From assembly GCA_025362815.1 (NCBI GenBank), contig JANYFG010000101.1:1-64000 (forward strand): DNA of 64,000 nt, in the 5' to 3' direction. A program made the translations under genes and the position numbers. The notes below the pieces were generated by a model. The model saw only the letters and a list, made by a program, of their open reading frames with translations. It made no database searches and had not been told where the DNA came from. Shown in pieces: positions 38,502 through 48,953 of this stretch; the stretch's first letter is position 1; each line of letters starts with the position of its first letter. The DNA comes from Rhodospirillales bacterium (GTDB lineage Bacteria > Pseudomonadota > Alphaproteobacteria > Acetobacterales > Acetobacteraceae).

Positions 38502-38655
38502 GGCGGGTTCCGGTTATACTGGGGCGCATGAGGCTGTATCATGAGCGGGGAATGATGTCGGACGTGACGGATATCGGCGGGGTTGCGATGGGCGGGGCGA
38601 CGATGGGCGCAAACAACCATAGCGGTTGTGGATCTGCAAATGGGATGTGGGGGCG

Positions 38656-39807
38656 ATGAACGCGCTGCAGCCGGTGGGCATGGCGGGGCATGGCGCCACG
38701 CGGGGGCAGCGGATTGCGCTGCTGGCGGGGGTGGTGCTGGTTTTCGCGCTGATGCTGAATCTGTTCGGCTCGGTGTTGTTGCCGTTCGTGGCGGCGGCGG
38801 GGATCGCGTATTTCCTTGATCCGCCGGCGAGCCGGCTGACGCGGCTTGGGATGCCGCGGACGGTGGCGGCGATTGTGATGGTGCTGGCGCTGCTGACGAT
38901 TGTGCTGCTGTTCGCGCTGCTGCTGTATCCGTTGATTTTGGCGCAGGTGGGGATTCTGTTTGCCCGCGTGCCGGAATACACCGTGGCGGTGCGGGCGTTC
39001 GCGGCCGAGCAGATCGCGCATCTGCAGGCGCGGCTTGGGCCGGACATCGTGGACGAGAAGCTGCGCGATCTCGTGGGCGGGCAGGCCGGGTCTATCGTGT
39101 CGTTCGTGGCGGGGGCGTTGCGCGGCGTGATCGGGGGCGGGTTCGCGTTGTTCAACGTGTTGACGCTGGTGATCGTGACGCCTGTGGTGGCGTTTTATCT
39201 GTTGCGCGACTGGCAGGGTGTGATCTCGCGCATCGATGGGTGGCTGCCGCGCCGGTATGCCGGGGTGTTCCGGGCGCAGGCGCATGAGGTGGACCGGATC
39301 TTGTCGGCGTGGCTGCGGGGGCAGCTTTTGTGCTGTTTCGTGCTGGCCCTTTATTATGCGGCGGCGCTGTCGGCGGTGGGGCTGGATCTGGGGTTGATCG
39401 TGGGGATGACGGCGGGGCTGCTGTCGTTCATTCCGTATGTTGGCAGCATCACCGGGCTGGTGGCGGCGGTGGGGCTGGCGTTCGCGCAGTTTCCGACCTG
39501 GACGGGCGTGATCGAGGTGGGCGTGGTGTTCGTGGTGGGGCAGTTGCTGGAAGGCTATGTGATCTATCCGCGATTCCTCGGCGACCGGGTGGAGCTGCAT
39601 GCGGTGTGGGTGATCTTCGCGCTGTTCGCGGGCGGGGCGGCGTTCGGGTTCGTGGGGGTGCTGCTGGCGGTGCCGGTGGCGGCGATCATCGGGGTGCTGT
39701 GCCGGTTCTGGCTGCGGCGGTATCTCGACAGCCCGCTGTATCTGGATATGCCGGCGGTGGAGACAATGGATGCGCCGGCCAGTCTGACGCTCGAACGTCC
39801 GCTTTGA
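38656..39807 (+). CDS. AI-2E family transporter (PerM-like)
   Basis: Polytopic; VVAFYLLRDWQ, LLSFIPYVGSITGLV, GQLLEGYVIYPRFLGDRVELHAVWVIFALF. Confidence 0.92.
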   Translation: MNALQPVGMAGHGATRGQRIALLAGVVLVFALMLNLFGSVLLPFVAAAGIAYFLDPPASRLTRLGMPRTVAAIVMVLALLTIVLLFALLLYPLILAQVGILFARVPEYTVAVRAFAAEQIAHLQARLGPDIVDEKLRDLVGGQAGSIVSFVAGALRGVIGGGFALFNVLTLVIVTPVVAFYLLRDWQGVISRIDGWLPRRYAGVFRAQAHEVDRILSAWLRGQLLCCFVLALYYAAALSAVGLDLGLIVGMTAGLLSFIPYVGSITGLVAAVGLAFAQFPTWTGVIEVGVVFVVGQLLEGYVIYPRFLGDRVELHAVWVIFALFAGGAAFGFVGVLLAVPVAAIIGVLCRFWLRRYLDSPLYLDMPAVETMDAPASLTLERPL

Positions 39808-40568
39808 GGGAGCGTTCGGCCCTGCGTCAGTTGGCGCTGCCGTTCGCACATGCGCCGCGGTTCGACCGGATGGCGTTTTTCGAGGCGCCATCCAACCAGC
39901 AGGCGATGGTGCTGCTGGCGGAGCCCGGCGCGTGGCCGCAGCATCGGCTGGCGGTGTGGGGGGAGGCCGGGAGCGGCAAGTCGCATCTGTTGGACCGGTG
40001 GGCGCGAAGGCATCGGGCGATGCGGGTGTCTGGTGAGGGGTTGGCGGGTGAGGCGTTGGCGGGGTTGGAGCGGCCGCGCGGGCCGCTGGCGATCGACGAT
40101 GCCGATCTTGCCGCCGAGCGCCCGTTGCTGCACGTGCTGAACGCGGCGTCTGAGGCGGGGTATCCGGTGGTGATCGCCGGGCGGTCGGCGCCGGCGCGGT
40201 GGGCGGCGGTGTTGCCGGATCTGGACAGCCGGCTGCGGGCGACGCTTGCGGTGGAGATCCGCCCTGCCGATGACGCGTTGCTGCGCGCGTTGCTGGCGGT
40301 GTTGCTGGCGGATCGTCAGTTGGCGGTGCCCGAGGCCATTCAGGAATTTCTGCTGCGGCGGCTGGCGCGCACGCCGGCCGCGATGCGTGCCGCGGCGTCT
40401 CGGCTGGATCACCTGGCGTTGGCGCAGGGCGGGCGCGTGACGCGGGCGATCGCGGCCGCCGTGGTGGCCGATATCGGAGATGCGGAGGTGCAGGCGCGGC
40501 GGGAGCACCATGAAGATTTGACGTTTGGCGACCTTGCCACCTCGCCGGATGGGCCCGGCTTCCTGTAG
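39804..40568 (+). CDS. DnaA-related regulatory protein Hda/HdaA-like
   Basis: Walker A WGEAGSGKSHLLDRWA; overall DnaA AAA+ layout; TTG start overlapping the upstream gene. Confidence 0.82.
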   Translation: MRERSALRQLALPFAHAPRFDRMAFFEAPSNQQAMVLLAEPGAWPQHRLAVWGEAGSGKSHLLDRWARRHRAMRVSGEGLAGEALAGLERPRGPLAIDDADLAAERPLLHVLNAASEAGYPVVIAGRSAPARWAAVLPDLDSRLRATLAVEIRPADDALLRALLAVLLADRQLAVPEAIQEFLLRRLARTPAAMRAAASRLDHLALAQGGRVTRAIAAAVVADIGDAEVQARREHHEDLTFGDLATSPDGPGFL

Positions 40569-40577
40569 GAACGCGCG

Positions 40578-42785
40578 ATGACCGAGACAAAACCTGCTGC
40601 AAAGCCTGTCGAATTGGAGCCTTCCATGTCACCCTCCCTTGACATCCCCGGCGCCGATCGGTTCATCAACCGCGAGCTTTCGTGGCTCGACTTCAACCAG
40701 CGGGTGCTCGACGAGGCGGAGAACCAGCATCATCCGCTGCTGGAGCGCCTGCGGTTCCTGTCGATCAGCGCGGGCAACCTCGATGAGTTCTATTCGGTGC
40801 GCGTGGCGGGATTGATCGGGCAGGCCAAGGCGGGGGTGACCGGGCTGTCGCCGGATGGGCGGACGCCGGCGCAGCAGTTGGCCGATGTGACGGCGCGGGC
40901 CGAGGCGCTGATGGGCGAGCAGCAGCGTGTGTGGACGGAGTTGCGCGGGCTGGTGGGGGAGGCCGGGATTCTGGTGACCGAAGCCGCCGCGTTGTCGACC
41001 TCCGACCGGGGCTGGCTGGAAGCGTGGTTCATGGAGCGCGTGTTTCCGGTGCTGACGCCGCTGGCGGTGGACCCCGCACACCCGTTTCCGTTCATTCCGA
41101 ACATGGGCCTGGTGATGGCGTTGCGGCTGTTGCGCGACGAGGATGGCCATGCGATGCGCGGGTTGATCCCGCTGCCGGCGCTGGTGGAGCGGTTCGTGCG
41201 GCTGCCGGCCGACGATACCGGGGTGATCCGCTACGTGATGCTGGAGGATGTGGCCAGCCTGTTCATGTCGCGCATCTTTCCGGGGTTTCGCGTGCTGGGC
41301 CAGGGCATGTTCCGCCTGATCCGCGACACCGATGTGGAGTTCGAGGATGAGGCCGAGGATCTCGTGCGGTCTTACGAGACGGCGTTGAAGCGCCGGCGCC
41401 GGGGGGTGGCGATCCATCTGGCGGTGACGTCCACCACGCCGGACGGGCTGCGCGACTTCGTGGCCGACGAGATGGATGTGCCGCCCGAGGAGGTGTTCGT
41501 GCAGCCCGGCATCCTGGGCATCGTGGACGTGAAGCAGATCATCGGCGACGACCGGCCGGATCTGCTGTTCCCGCCCTACACGCCGCGCTTTCCCGAGCGG
41601 ATCCGCGATTTCGGCGGTGACTGCTTTGCCGCCATCCGTGCCAAGGACATTGTGGTGCATCACCCGTTCGAGAGTTTCGACGTGGTGGTGCAGTTCCTGC
41701 GCCAGGCCGCGGCGGACCCCTCGGTGGTGGCGATCAAGCAGACGCTGTACCGCACGAGCCGCGACAGCCCGATCGTGAACGCGCTGATCGAGGCGGCCGA
41801 GGCCGGCAAGTCCGTCACCGCCATGGTGGAGCTGAAGGCGCGGTTCGACGAGGCGGCCAACATCACGCTGGCGCGCCGGCTGGAGGCGGCGGGCGTGCAG
41901 GTGGTGTTCGGTTTCACCGAGCTCAAAACCCACGCCAAGATCTCGTTGATCGTGCGGCGCGAGGGGGCGGTGATGCGCAGCTACGCGCATTTCGGCACCG
42001 GCAACTATCACCCGATCACGGCGCGGATCTACACCGATCTCAGTTTCTTCACCTGCGACCCCGACCTCACGCGGGACGCCGCCCGGCTGTTCAACTTCAT
42101 GACCGGCTATGCCAGGCCGGAGAAGATGGACGCGCTGTCGTTCAGCCCGCTGACCACGCGCAGCGCCATCATGGGGCTGATCGATCATGAGATCGCCCTC
42201 GCCCACAAGGGCAAGCCGGCCACCATCTGGCTGAAGCTGAATTCGCTGGTCGATACCGACCTGATCGACAAGCTGTACGAGGCGTCCAAGGCCGGGGTGA
42301 AGATCACCGCCGTGGTGCGCGGCATCTGCTGCCTGCGGCCCGGTGTGCCCGGGCTGTCGGAGAATATCCGCGTGAAGTCGATCATCGGGCGCTTTTTGGA
42401 GCACGCGCGGATCTGCGTGTTCGGCAACGGCCACAAGCTGCCCGGCCGGCATGCCCGCGTGTTCATCAGCTCGGCCGACTGGATGGCGCGCAACATGGAC
42501 TGGCGGGTGGAGACGTTCGTGCCGATCCACAATGCCACGGTGCATGCGCAGATTCTCGATCAGATCATGATGGTCAATCTGCAGGACAACATGCAGTCGT
42601 GGGATCTGGGCGCCGACGGCGGCTGGCGGCGCGAAAAGCTGGGCGAGAACGTGACGCCGGTTTCCGCGCATCAATATTTCATGATCAACCCGTCGCTGTC
42701 CGGCCGGGGCTCCGCCTTGCATGGCCATGCCGCGCCGCCGGTTCTGGCGCATGGCCGAAAGCAGGATCGGGTGTTGCAGGACTAG
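40578..42785 (+). CDS. ppk1: Polyphosphate kinase 1
   Basis: [78 protein letters not shown]. Confidence 0.97.
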   Translation: MTETKPAAKPVELEPSMSPSLDIPGADRFINRELSWLDFNQRVLDEAENQHHPLLERLRFLSISAGNLDEFYSVRVAGLIGQAKAGVTGLSPDGRTPAQQLADVTARAEALMGEQQRVWTELRGLVGEAGILVTEAAALSTSDRGWLEAWFMERVFPVLTPLAVDPAHPFPFIPNMGLVMALRLLRDEDGHAMRGLIPLPALVERFVRLPADDTGVIRYVMLEDVASLFMSRIFPGFRVLGQGMFRLIRDTDVEFEDEAEDLVRSYETALKRRRRGVAIHLAVTSTTPDGLRDFVADEMDVPPEEVFVQPGILGIVDVKQIIGDDRPDLLFPPYTPRFPERIRDFGGDCFAAIRAKDIVVHHPFESFDVVVQFLRQAAADPSVVAIKQTLYRTSRDSPIVNALIEAAEAGKSVTAMVELKARFDEAANITLARRLEAAGVQVVFGFTELKTHAKISLIVRREGAVMRSYAHFGTGNYHPITARIYTDLSFFTCDPDLTRDAARLFNFMTGYARPEKMDALSFSPLTTRSAIMGLIDHEIALAHKGKPATIWLKLNSLVDTDLIDKLYEASKAGVKITAVVRGICCLRPGVPGLSENIRVKSIIGRFLEHARICVFGNGHKLPGRHARVFISSADWMARNMDWRVETFVPIHNATVHAQILDQIMMVNLQDNMQSWDLGADGGWRREKLGENVTPVSAHQYFMINPSLSGRGSALHGHAAPPVLAHGRKQDRVLQD

Positions 42786-42793
42786 CGCGCGCC

Positions 42794-44281
42794 ATGCCCT
42801 ATCAAAACATATCGGGGCTGCCGCGCGCGGCGGTGGTCGATCTCGGTTCGAACTCGGTGCGGCTGGTGGTGTTCGAAGGCCAGTGCCGCAACCCCACGCC
42901 CATCTTCAACGAGAAGGCGGTGCTGAAGCTCGGCCGCGGCCTCAACGCGTCGGGCCGGTTGAACGAGGAGGGGCTCGACCAGGCGCTGATGGTGATGGAG
43001 CGCTACAACGCCATCGCCTCGGCCATGGGGGCCAACCCGTTCGAGGTGCTGTGCACGGCGGCGGTGCGCGATGCGGCGAACGGGCCGGAGTTCGTGGCAA
43101 CCTTGCGCGGCCGCATGCCGGGCGTGCCCATCCACACGCTGCCCGGCGAGATGGAGGCGGACTATGCCGCCGCCGGGCTGCTGTGCGGGATACCCACCGC
43201 CGACGGCATTCTGGCCGATATCGGCGGTGGCTCGCTGGAGCTGGTGCGGCTCGAGGCGGGAAAACGCGGCCGGGCGCAGACTTTGAAGCTGGGCGTGATC
43301 CGCCTGTCCGAACGCGCCGGGCTCGACCCCGTTCGCGCACGCGCCATCGCCGAGGCGGATCTGGCGGAGTTGTCGTGGCTGGCCGAGGGGGCTGGGCGGG
43401 ACCTGTATCTGGTGGGCGGCGCCTGGCGCGCGCTGGCCCGCATCCATCTGGCGCAGACCGGCTATCCGCTGAACATGGTGCACCACTACACGATCGAGCG
43501 CGAGGAGGCGCGCGACCTGACCGGGGTGATCGCGGCGGCGTCGAAACGGGCGCTGGAACGCATGCCGGGCGTGGCGCGGCGCCGGGTGGAAGATCTGCCG
43601 TTCGCCGCCGTGGTGCTGCGCAGGCTGCTGCGTGCGACATCGGCGCGGCGGGTGATCTTCAGCGCCAACGGGTTGCGAGAGGGCTGGTATATGAGCCAGG
43701 TGCCCGAGGCGATCCGGCGGCAGGACCCGATGGTGGCCGCGGGGCATGAACTGGCGCAGCGGTTCGGTCGGGATCCCGCCTTGCCGCCGGCCCTGGTGGA
43801 ATGGACCAGCCCGCTGTTCCCAAACGAGGCCGGCGAGGTGCTGCGGCTGCGGAAGACGGCGTGCTGGATGAGCGATATCGGCAGCCACGACCACCCCGAG
43901 TATCGCGCCGAGCAAAGCTTCATGCGCGTGCTGCGTCAGCCCGGCATCGGGTTGGATCACCACGCCCGCGCCTTTCTGGCGATGACGCTGGCGGTGCGCT
44001 ACGAGGCCGATCCGGATGCCGCGTTTCTTACCACCGCGCGCATGCTGCTGGGGTTCGAGGCCACGCGACGGGCAACGGTGCTCGGCCTGGCCCTGCGCCT
44101 CGCTTACACGCTGTCCGCCGGCACGCCGGACCTGCTGGCCGGCACGCGGCTGATCCCCAACCATGTGCTGACCTTGCAGCTGACCGCGGGAACCGGCGTG
44201 TTCGCGGGCGAGTCTGTCACACGGCGGCTGGACCGGCTGGCGCAGTCGGTGGGTCTCGAAGCCAAGACGGCGGTGACCTGA
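42794..44281 (+). CDS. ppx: Exopolyphosphatase/GppA family phosphatase
   Basis: VVDLGSNSVRLVVFEG, DIGGGSLELVRLE. Confidence 0.94.
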   Translation: MPYQNISGLPRAAVVDLGSNSVRLVVFEGQCRNPTPIFNEKAVLKLGRGLNASGRLNEEGLDQALMVMERYNAIASAMGANPFEVLCTAAVRDAANGPEFVATLRGRMPGVPIHTLPGEMEADYAAAGLLCGIPTADGILADIGGGSLELVRLEAGKRGRAQTLKLGVIRLSERAGLDPVRARAIAEADLAELSWLAEGAGRDLYLVGGAWRALARIHLAQTGYPLNMVHHYTIEREEARDLTGVIAAASKRALERMPGVARRRVEDLPFAAVVLRRLLRATSARRVIFSANGLREGWYMSQVPEAIRRQDPMVAAGHELAQRFGRDPALPPALVEWTSPLFPNEAGEVLRLRKTACWMSDIGSHDHPEYRAEQSFMRVLRQPGIGLDHHARAFLAMTLAVRYEADPDAAFLTTARMLLGFEATRRATVLGLALRLAYTLSAGTPDLLAGTRLIPNHVLTLQLTAGTGVFAGESVTRRLDRLAQSVGLEAKTAVT

Positions 44282-44282
44282 G

Positions 44283-44840
44283 ATGCCACCCACGATCGTG
44301 CGCGCCGCAGGGCTTGCGATCTCGCCGTGGCCGAACAAGGCCGGCCGCAAGGCGGATATCGCCAGCGGACCCGGCTGGCTGGTGGCGTTCGCCTGGCTGG
44401 ACCAGGACGCCCGCTTCTCCGACTACGCCGGGCATGACCGCACCATCACGCTGATCGAGGGCGCCGGGTTCGTGCTGCGCTTCGACGACGGGCACAACGT
44501 GGCGGTGGCGCCGGCCACGCCCACCCTTTTCGATGGCGGTCTGCCGTTGACCTGCCACCTGCCGCACGGCCCGTGCCGCGTGCTGAACGTGATGACGGTG
44601 CGTGGCAAGGCACGCCATCGGGCACGCCATCGGGCGCAAGTGGCGCGAGACGGCACATTCCCGCCCCATCGCGGCCCCGCCGTGCTGGTGGCCCTCGCGG
44701 CCGGCGCCACTTTGTGCCATGACGGCGTCATATATACGCTGGGTCTGTGGGATAGCGCGGTGTTCGAAAATACAACCGAGATCCGCACCACCGGCAGCTT
44801 CGCGTTTCTGGAGGTCACGCCCGTCGAGGGTCCATGCTAA
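44283..44840 (+). CDS. HutD/Ves family protein
   Basis: SPWPNKAGRKADIA..WLVAFAWLDQDARFSDYAGHDRTITLIEGAGF. Confidence 0.88.
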   Translation: MPPTIVRAAGLAISPWPNKAGRKADIASGPGWLVAFAWLDQDARFSDYAGHDRTITLIEGAGFVLRFDDGHNVAVAPATPTLFDGGLPLTCHLPHGPCRVLNVMTVRGKARHRARHRAQVARDGTFPPHRGPAVLVALAAGATLCHDGVIYTLGLWDSAVFENTTEIRTTGSFAFLEVTPVEGPC

Positions 44841-45625
44841 CACGCGGCATGCAGCTCTCCCCTCACCTTCCCCGCGCCGCGCTCGTCACCGGCGGCGCCC
44901 GGCGCATTGGTCGTGCCATCGCCATGGCCCTGGCCGAGAGCGGGTTCGACGTCGCCGTTCATTGCCACACCAGCCGGGAAGAGGCCGAACAGACGGCAGC
45001 CGAGATCCGCACCCTGGGCCGCAAGGCGGTGGTGCTGCAGGCCGCGCTGGGCGATGAGCCCGCGGTCCACGGCTTGATCGAAAGCGCCACCCACGCCTTG
45101 GGTCCGATCGGCGTTCTCGTCAACAACGCGTCCACCTTCGAGCGTGACGAATGGCTTGATTCCAGCCGAACCAGCTGGGACGCGCATATGGAGCCGAACC
45201 TGCGCGCGCCGTTCGTGCTGATGCAGGATTTCGCAAAGGCGTTGCCGGCGGATGCCGAGGGGCTGATCGTAAATCTGCTCGATGAACGCGTGTGGTCGCT
45301 CACCCCGCATTTCGTGTCCTACACCGTCTCCAAGGCGGCGTTGTGGACGTTGACGCAAACGATGGCGCTGGCCTTGGCGCCGCGCATCCGGGTGAACGCC
45401 ATCGGCCCCGGCCCCACCGTGCCGAGCCCGCGCCAAACCCCCGAGCAGTTCGCCGCGCAATGCGCCTCCGTGCCGCTTCGGCATGGCAGCTCTCCGCAAG
45501 AGATCGGCCACGCGGTGCTGGCCATGCTAAAGCTGCCGTCGTTGACCGGGCAGATGCTGGCGCTCGACGGCGGGCAGCACCTGCAATGGAGCCCAGCGGG
45601 CATGATGCCCCCGGTGGAGGAGTGA
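44834..45625 (+). CDS. SDR family oxidoreductase (pteridine reductase-like)
   Basis: AALVTGGARRIGRAIAMALAESG, VNNASTFERDEW, YTVSKAALWTLT. Confidence 0.92.
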   Translation: MLTRGMQLSPHLPRAALVTGGARRIGRAIAMALAESGFDVAVHCHTSREEAEQTAAEIRTLGRKAVVLQAALGDEPAVHGLIESATHALGPIGVLVNNASTFERDEWLDSSRTSWDAHMEPNLRAPFVLMQDFAKALPADAEGLIVNLLDERVWSLTPHFVSYTVSKAALWTLTQTMALALAPRIRVNAIGPGPTVPSPRQTPEQFAAQCASVPLRHGSSPQEIGHAVLAMLKLPSLTGQMLALDGGQHLQWSPAGMMPPVEE

Positions 45626-45694
45626 CCCGCGGGCATGATGCCCCCGGTGGAGGAGTGACCCGCAGGCATGATGCTCGCGGTGGAGGAGTGACCC
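45596..45694 (+). repeat. 33-bp tandem repeat x3 spanning SDR stop codon, RBS and folB start region
   Basis: gcgggcatgatgcccccggtggaggagtgaccc repeated at 45596, 45629, 45662 (third copy with 3 substitutions). Confidence 0.97.
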
Positions 45695-45696
45695 GC

Positions 45697-46134
45697 ATGG
45701 ATGCCACGCGCATCGCCGACGCCGCCCGTGGCATCCGTCACGTGTTCATTCGCGATCTGGTGCTGAACGCCTCGATCGGGGTCTATCCCAGCGAGCACGA
45801 GGCCCCCCAGCGCATCCGCATCAACCTCGATCTCGCGGTGATCGACGAAGGAGCCACCGCGATGTCGCAGGCGGCGATCGGCCGGGACGACCTGGCGCGG
45901 GTGGTCGATTACGAGGCGGTCGCCAACGCCGCGCGCGGCATCGTGGCCAGCGGGCACGTGCAGCTGGTCGAAACGTTGGCCGAACGAATTGCAGCGTCAA
46001 TTGTGACGGACGCACGCGTGCTATCGGTGCGAGTACGTGTCGAAAAACTCGACGTTTTCCCCGATGCGGACAGTGCCGGCGTGGAGATCGAGCGGCGCCG
46101 CGTGGAAACTGTCCACCAGCGCCCCGCGCACTGA
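45697..46134 (+). CDS. folB: Dihydroneopterin aldolase
   Basis: HVFIRDLVLNASIGVYPSEHEAPQRIRINLDLAV, VETLAERIA. Confidence 0.92.
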   Translation: MDATRIADAARGIRHVFIRDLVLNASIGVYPSEHEAPQRIRINLDLAVIDEGATAMSQAAIGRDDLARVVDYEAVANAARGIVASGHVQLVETLAERIAASIVTDARVLSVRVRVEKLDVFPDADSAGVEIERRRVETVHQRPAH

Positions 46135-46298
46135 GCAATTTCAGTAAGATGGCGCTATGCTTTGCAACTCATAGAGCGCCAAAATAAATCTTGGCGTGTT
46201 TTCAATGCGTTAGCGATGATGCCCTGTTTGCGGGCAATGCGGCGCGCGGCGCGGATTTCCGCGGGACTCCACGGCTGCGGGGAAGTTTCCCCACATAC

Positions 46299-46307
46299 TT
46301 ATCCACA
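46299..46307 (+). promoter_or_regulatory. DnaA-box-like 9-mer TTATCCACA in the region upstream of uvrC
   Basis: Exact match to the TTWTNCACA consensus; isolated. Confidence 0.4.
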
Positions 46308-46430
46308 GCTCTGGTGGATCGAATTGCGACGGCACGGGCCGGATATCAGCAGGTGCAATATGTTGCTAATATTTCATCAAATTGACGTAAACGCTCAACC
46401 GCCTCTTGCAAGCCACGGGGCCAATTAGAC

Positions 46431-48335
46431 ATGTCCACCGACCATCCCGTCCCGCTGCGCGGCGTGCAGGTCATCGAAACGGCCTTGCAGACCATGCCGC
46501 TATCGCCCGGCGTGTATCGGATGCTCGATGCCAAGGGCGATGCGCTTTACGTGGGCAAGGCCCGCCAGCTCGCGCGGCGCGTGGTGGCCTACACCAAGAT
46601 CGCGGCCCTGCCCGAGCGGCTGCGGCGCATGGTGTCGGAAACGGTGTCGATGGAGATCGTCACCACCCATACCGAGGCCGAGGCGCTGCTGCTGGAGGCC
46701 AACCTCATCAAGCGCCTCAAGCCGCGATTCAACATCGTGCTGCGCGACGACAAATCTTACCCGTGGCTGATGCTGACGGAGGATCACGCCTTCCCGCAGA
46801 TCACCCGCAACCGCGGCGCGCGCACCCGCAAAAGCAGCCTTTACGGACCGTTCGCCTCGGCCTGGGCGGTGAACCAGACGATCACGGCCATGCAGCGTGT
46901 GTTCCTGCTGCGGTCGTGCAACGACAGCGTCTATTCGAACCGCGCCCGGCCCTGCCTGCTGCACCAGATCAAACGCTGCTCGGCGCCCTGCGTGGACCGC
47001 ATCAGCGCCGACGACTACGCGGGCCTGGTGGCGCAGGCCAAGGCTTTCCTGGGCGGCAAGGCCGGCACGGTGCAACAGAAATTGGCCGCCGAAATGGAGG
47101 AGGCGGCTGAGAAGCTGGAATTCGAACGCGCCGCCGCGTTGCGCGACCGTATTCGCGGGCTGACCTACGTGCAGGGCAGCGGCACGATGAACCCGGCCAG
47201 CATCACCGACGCCGATATCATCGCCGGCCACCAGCTGGCGGGCCAGACCTGCATCCAGGTGTTCTTCATCCGTGGCGGCCGCAACAACGGCAACCGCGCC
47301 TTCTTCCCGGCCCACGCCAAGGCCGAGGAAACCGCCGAGGTGATGGCCGCCTTCATCGCGCAGTTCTACGACGACAAGCCGCCGCCTCCCTGCGTGTTCC
47401 TCAGCCATGCTCTGCCCGAGCAGGAGCTGATCGAGGAGGCGCTGAGCCTGAAGGCGCAAACCTTCGGCACCGGCCGGCGCGTCATTTTGTCGGTGCCGAA
47501 GCGCGGCGAGAAGGCCACCGTGGTCGAACACGCCACCACCAACGCGCGCGAGGCGCTGGAACGACGGCTGGCCGAGACCGCCGGCCAGGGCAAGCTGCTC
47601 GACGCGCTCGCCACGCTGTTTGAGTTGCCGGCGCCGCCCACCCGCATCGAGGTGTATGACAACAGCCACATCATGGGCACCAACGCCTATGGCGTGATGA
47701 TCGTGGGCGGGCCCGAGGGGTTCGACAAATCCGCCTACCGGAAATATTCGATCAAAGGCCCGATCACGCCGGGCGACGATTTCGCGATGATGCGCGAGGT
47801 GCTGGAACGACGGTTCGGCCGGGCCTTGCGCGAAGGCGCCACCGAGGGTCCGGGCTGGCCCGATGTCGTGGTGATCGACGGCGGCGCCGGGCAGCTGTCG
47901 GCGGTGGCCGGCGTGCTCGCCGATCTCGGGGTGGACAACGTGAAGCTGGTGGCGATGGCCAAGGGACCCGACCGCGATGCCGGCCGCGAGTGGTTCCACA
48001 CCCAGGACAAGCCGGCGTTTCAGCTGCCGCCGCGCGACCCCGTGCTGTATTTCCTGCAACGCATGCGCGACGAGGCGCATCGCTTCGCCATCACCACCCA
48101 CAGGGCCGGCCGCAGCAAGGCGCTGGTGACCAGCGAGCTCGACGAAATCGCCGGCATCGGGCCAGGCCGCAAGCGCGCGCTGCTCAATCATTTCGGCTCC
48201 GCCCGCGGCGTGAAACGGGCCGGTCTCGTCGATCTCGAAGCAGCCCCCGGCATTTCGAGGGAGACGGCGCGGCGGGTCTATGCGCATTTCCACCCGGGGT
48301 CGCGCACGGCGCCACGGATGGACGCTGCGGGATAG
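46431..48335 (+). CDS. uvrC: Excinuclease ABC subunit C
   Basis: [52 protein letters not shown] and HhH motifs. Confidence 0.98.
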   Translation: MSTDHPVPLRGVQVIETALQTMPLSPGVYRMLDAKGDALYVGKARQLARRVVAYTKIAALPERLRRMVSETVSMEIVTTHTEAEALLLEANLIKRLKPRFNIVLRDDKSYPWLMLTEDHAFPQITRNRGARTRKSSLYGPFASAWAVNQTITAMQRVFLLRSCNDSVYSNRARPCLLHQIKRCSAPCVDRISADDYAGLVAQAKAFLGGKAGTVQQKLAAEMEEAAEKLEFERAAALRDRIRGLTYVQGSGTMNPASITDADIIAGHQLAGQTCIQVFFIRGGRNNGNRAFFPAHAKAEETAEVMAAFIAQFYDDKPPPPCVFLSHALPEQELIEEALSLKAQTFGTGRRVILSVPKRGEKATVVEHATTNAREALERRLAETAGQGKLLDALATLFELPAPPTRIEVYDNSHIMGTNAYGVMIVGGPEGFDKSAYRKYSIKGPITPGDDFAMMREVLERRFGRALREGATEGPGWPDVVVIDGGAGQLSAVAGVLADLGVDNVKLVAMAKGPDRDAGREWFHTQDKPAFQLPPRDPVLYFLQRMRDEAHRFAITTHRAGRSKALVTSELDEIAGIGPGRKRALLNHFGSARGVKRAGLVDLEAAPGISRETARRVYAHFHPGSRTAPRMDAAG

Positions 48336-48352
48336 AATGATATGAACGCCGT

Positions 48353-48934
48353 ATGCTGACCGATCTGCCAAACCTGCTCACCCTCAGCCGGATCGCCGCC
48401 ATCCCGGTGCTGGTGGCGCTCGTGGCCTGGCACACGCCGCTGGGCGACATTCTGGCCTGCGCGCTGTTCGCAGCCGCCGGGATCACCGATTATTTCGACG
48501 GCAAGCTGGCGCGGGACAGGGCGCAGACCTCCGATCTCGGCCGCATGCTCGACCCGATCGCCGACAAGCTGCTGGTGGGCGCCACCTTGATGATGCTGGC
48601 CGGCGACGGGCGGTTCACGCCGTGGGGCCTCTACCCCGCCATCGTGATCATGCTGCGCGAGATCCTGGTCAGCGGCCTGCGCGAATATCTGGCCGACCTG
48701 CGCATCCGCCTGCCCGTGACCGAGCTGGCCAAATGGAAGACCGGCTTTCAGATGGGCGCGCTCGGCACGCTGCTGGCCGGCGACACCGGGGCCGCCGTGC
48801 TGCACCTGGGTTTCCTACCCGTCACGCTCATCGGCGAGATGCTGCTCTGGGCGGCGGCCCTGCTCACGCTCGTCACGGGCTGGGACTATCTGCGCGCGGG
48901 GCTGCGCCACGCCGGCGTGCGAAACTCCGTTTGA
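48353..48934 (+). CDS. pgsA: CDP-diacylglycerol--glycerol-3-phosphate 3-phosphatidyltransferase
   Basis: MLTDLPNLLTLSRIAAIPVLV, TDYFDGKLARDRAQTSDLGRMLDPIADKLL. Confidence 0.96.
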   Translation: MLTDLPNLLTLSRIAAIPVLVALVAWHTPLGDILACALFAAAGITDYFDGKLARDRAQTSDLGRMLDPIADKLLVGATLMMLAGDGRFTPWGLYPAIVIMLREILVSGLREYLADLRIRLPVTELAKWKTGFQMGALGTLLAGDTGAAVLHLGFLPVTLIGEMLLWAAALLTLVTGWDYLRAGLRHAGVRNSV

Positions 48935-48953
48935 GCCGCCGGGACCGCGCCGC

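Noticed and set aside
38539-40632. 697-aa - strand ORF
   Set aside because: Antisense to AI-2E and hda-like genes; low-complexity Arg/Pro/His
40629-42752. 707-aa - strand ORF
   Set aside because: Antisense to ppk1, which is unambiguous
42782-44350. 522-aa - strand ORF
   Set aside because: Antisense to ppx
45292-46134. 280-aa extended FolB ORF
   Set aside because: Upstream part overlaps the SDR gene out of frame; only the 33-bp array plus folB is plausibly translated, handled as a finding
46299-46307. Chromosomal replication origin at the DnaA box
   Set aside because: Only one perfect box, no cluster of boxes and no typical origin-flanking genes; kept as a low-interest regulatory note
46500-48371. 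623-aa - strand ORF
   Set aside because: Antisense to uvrC
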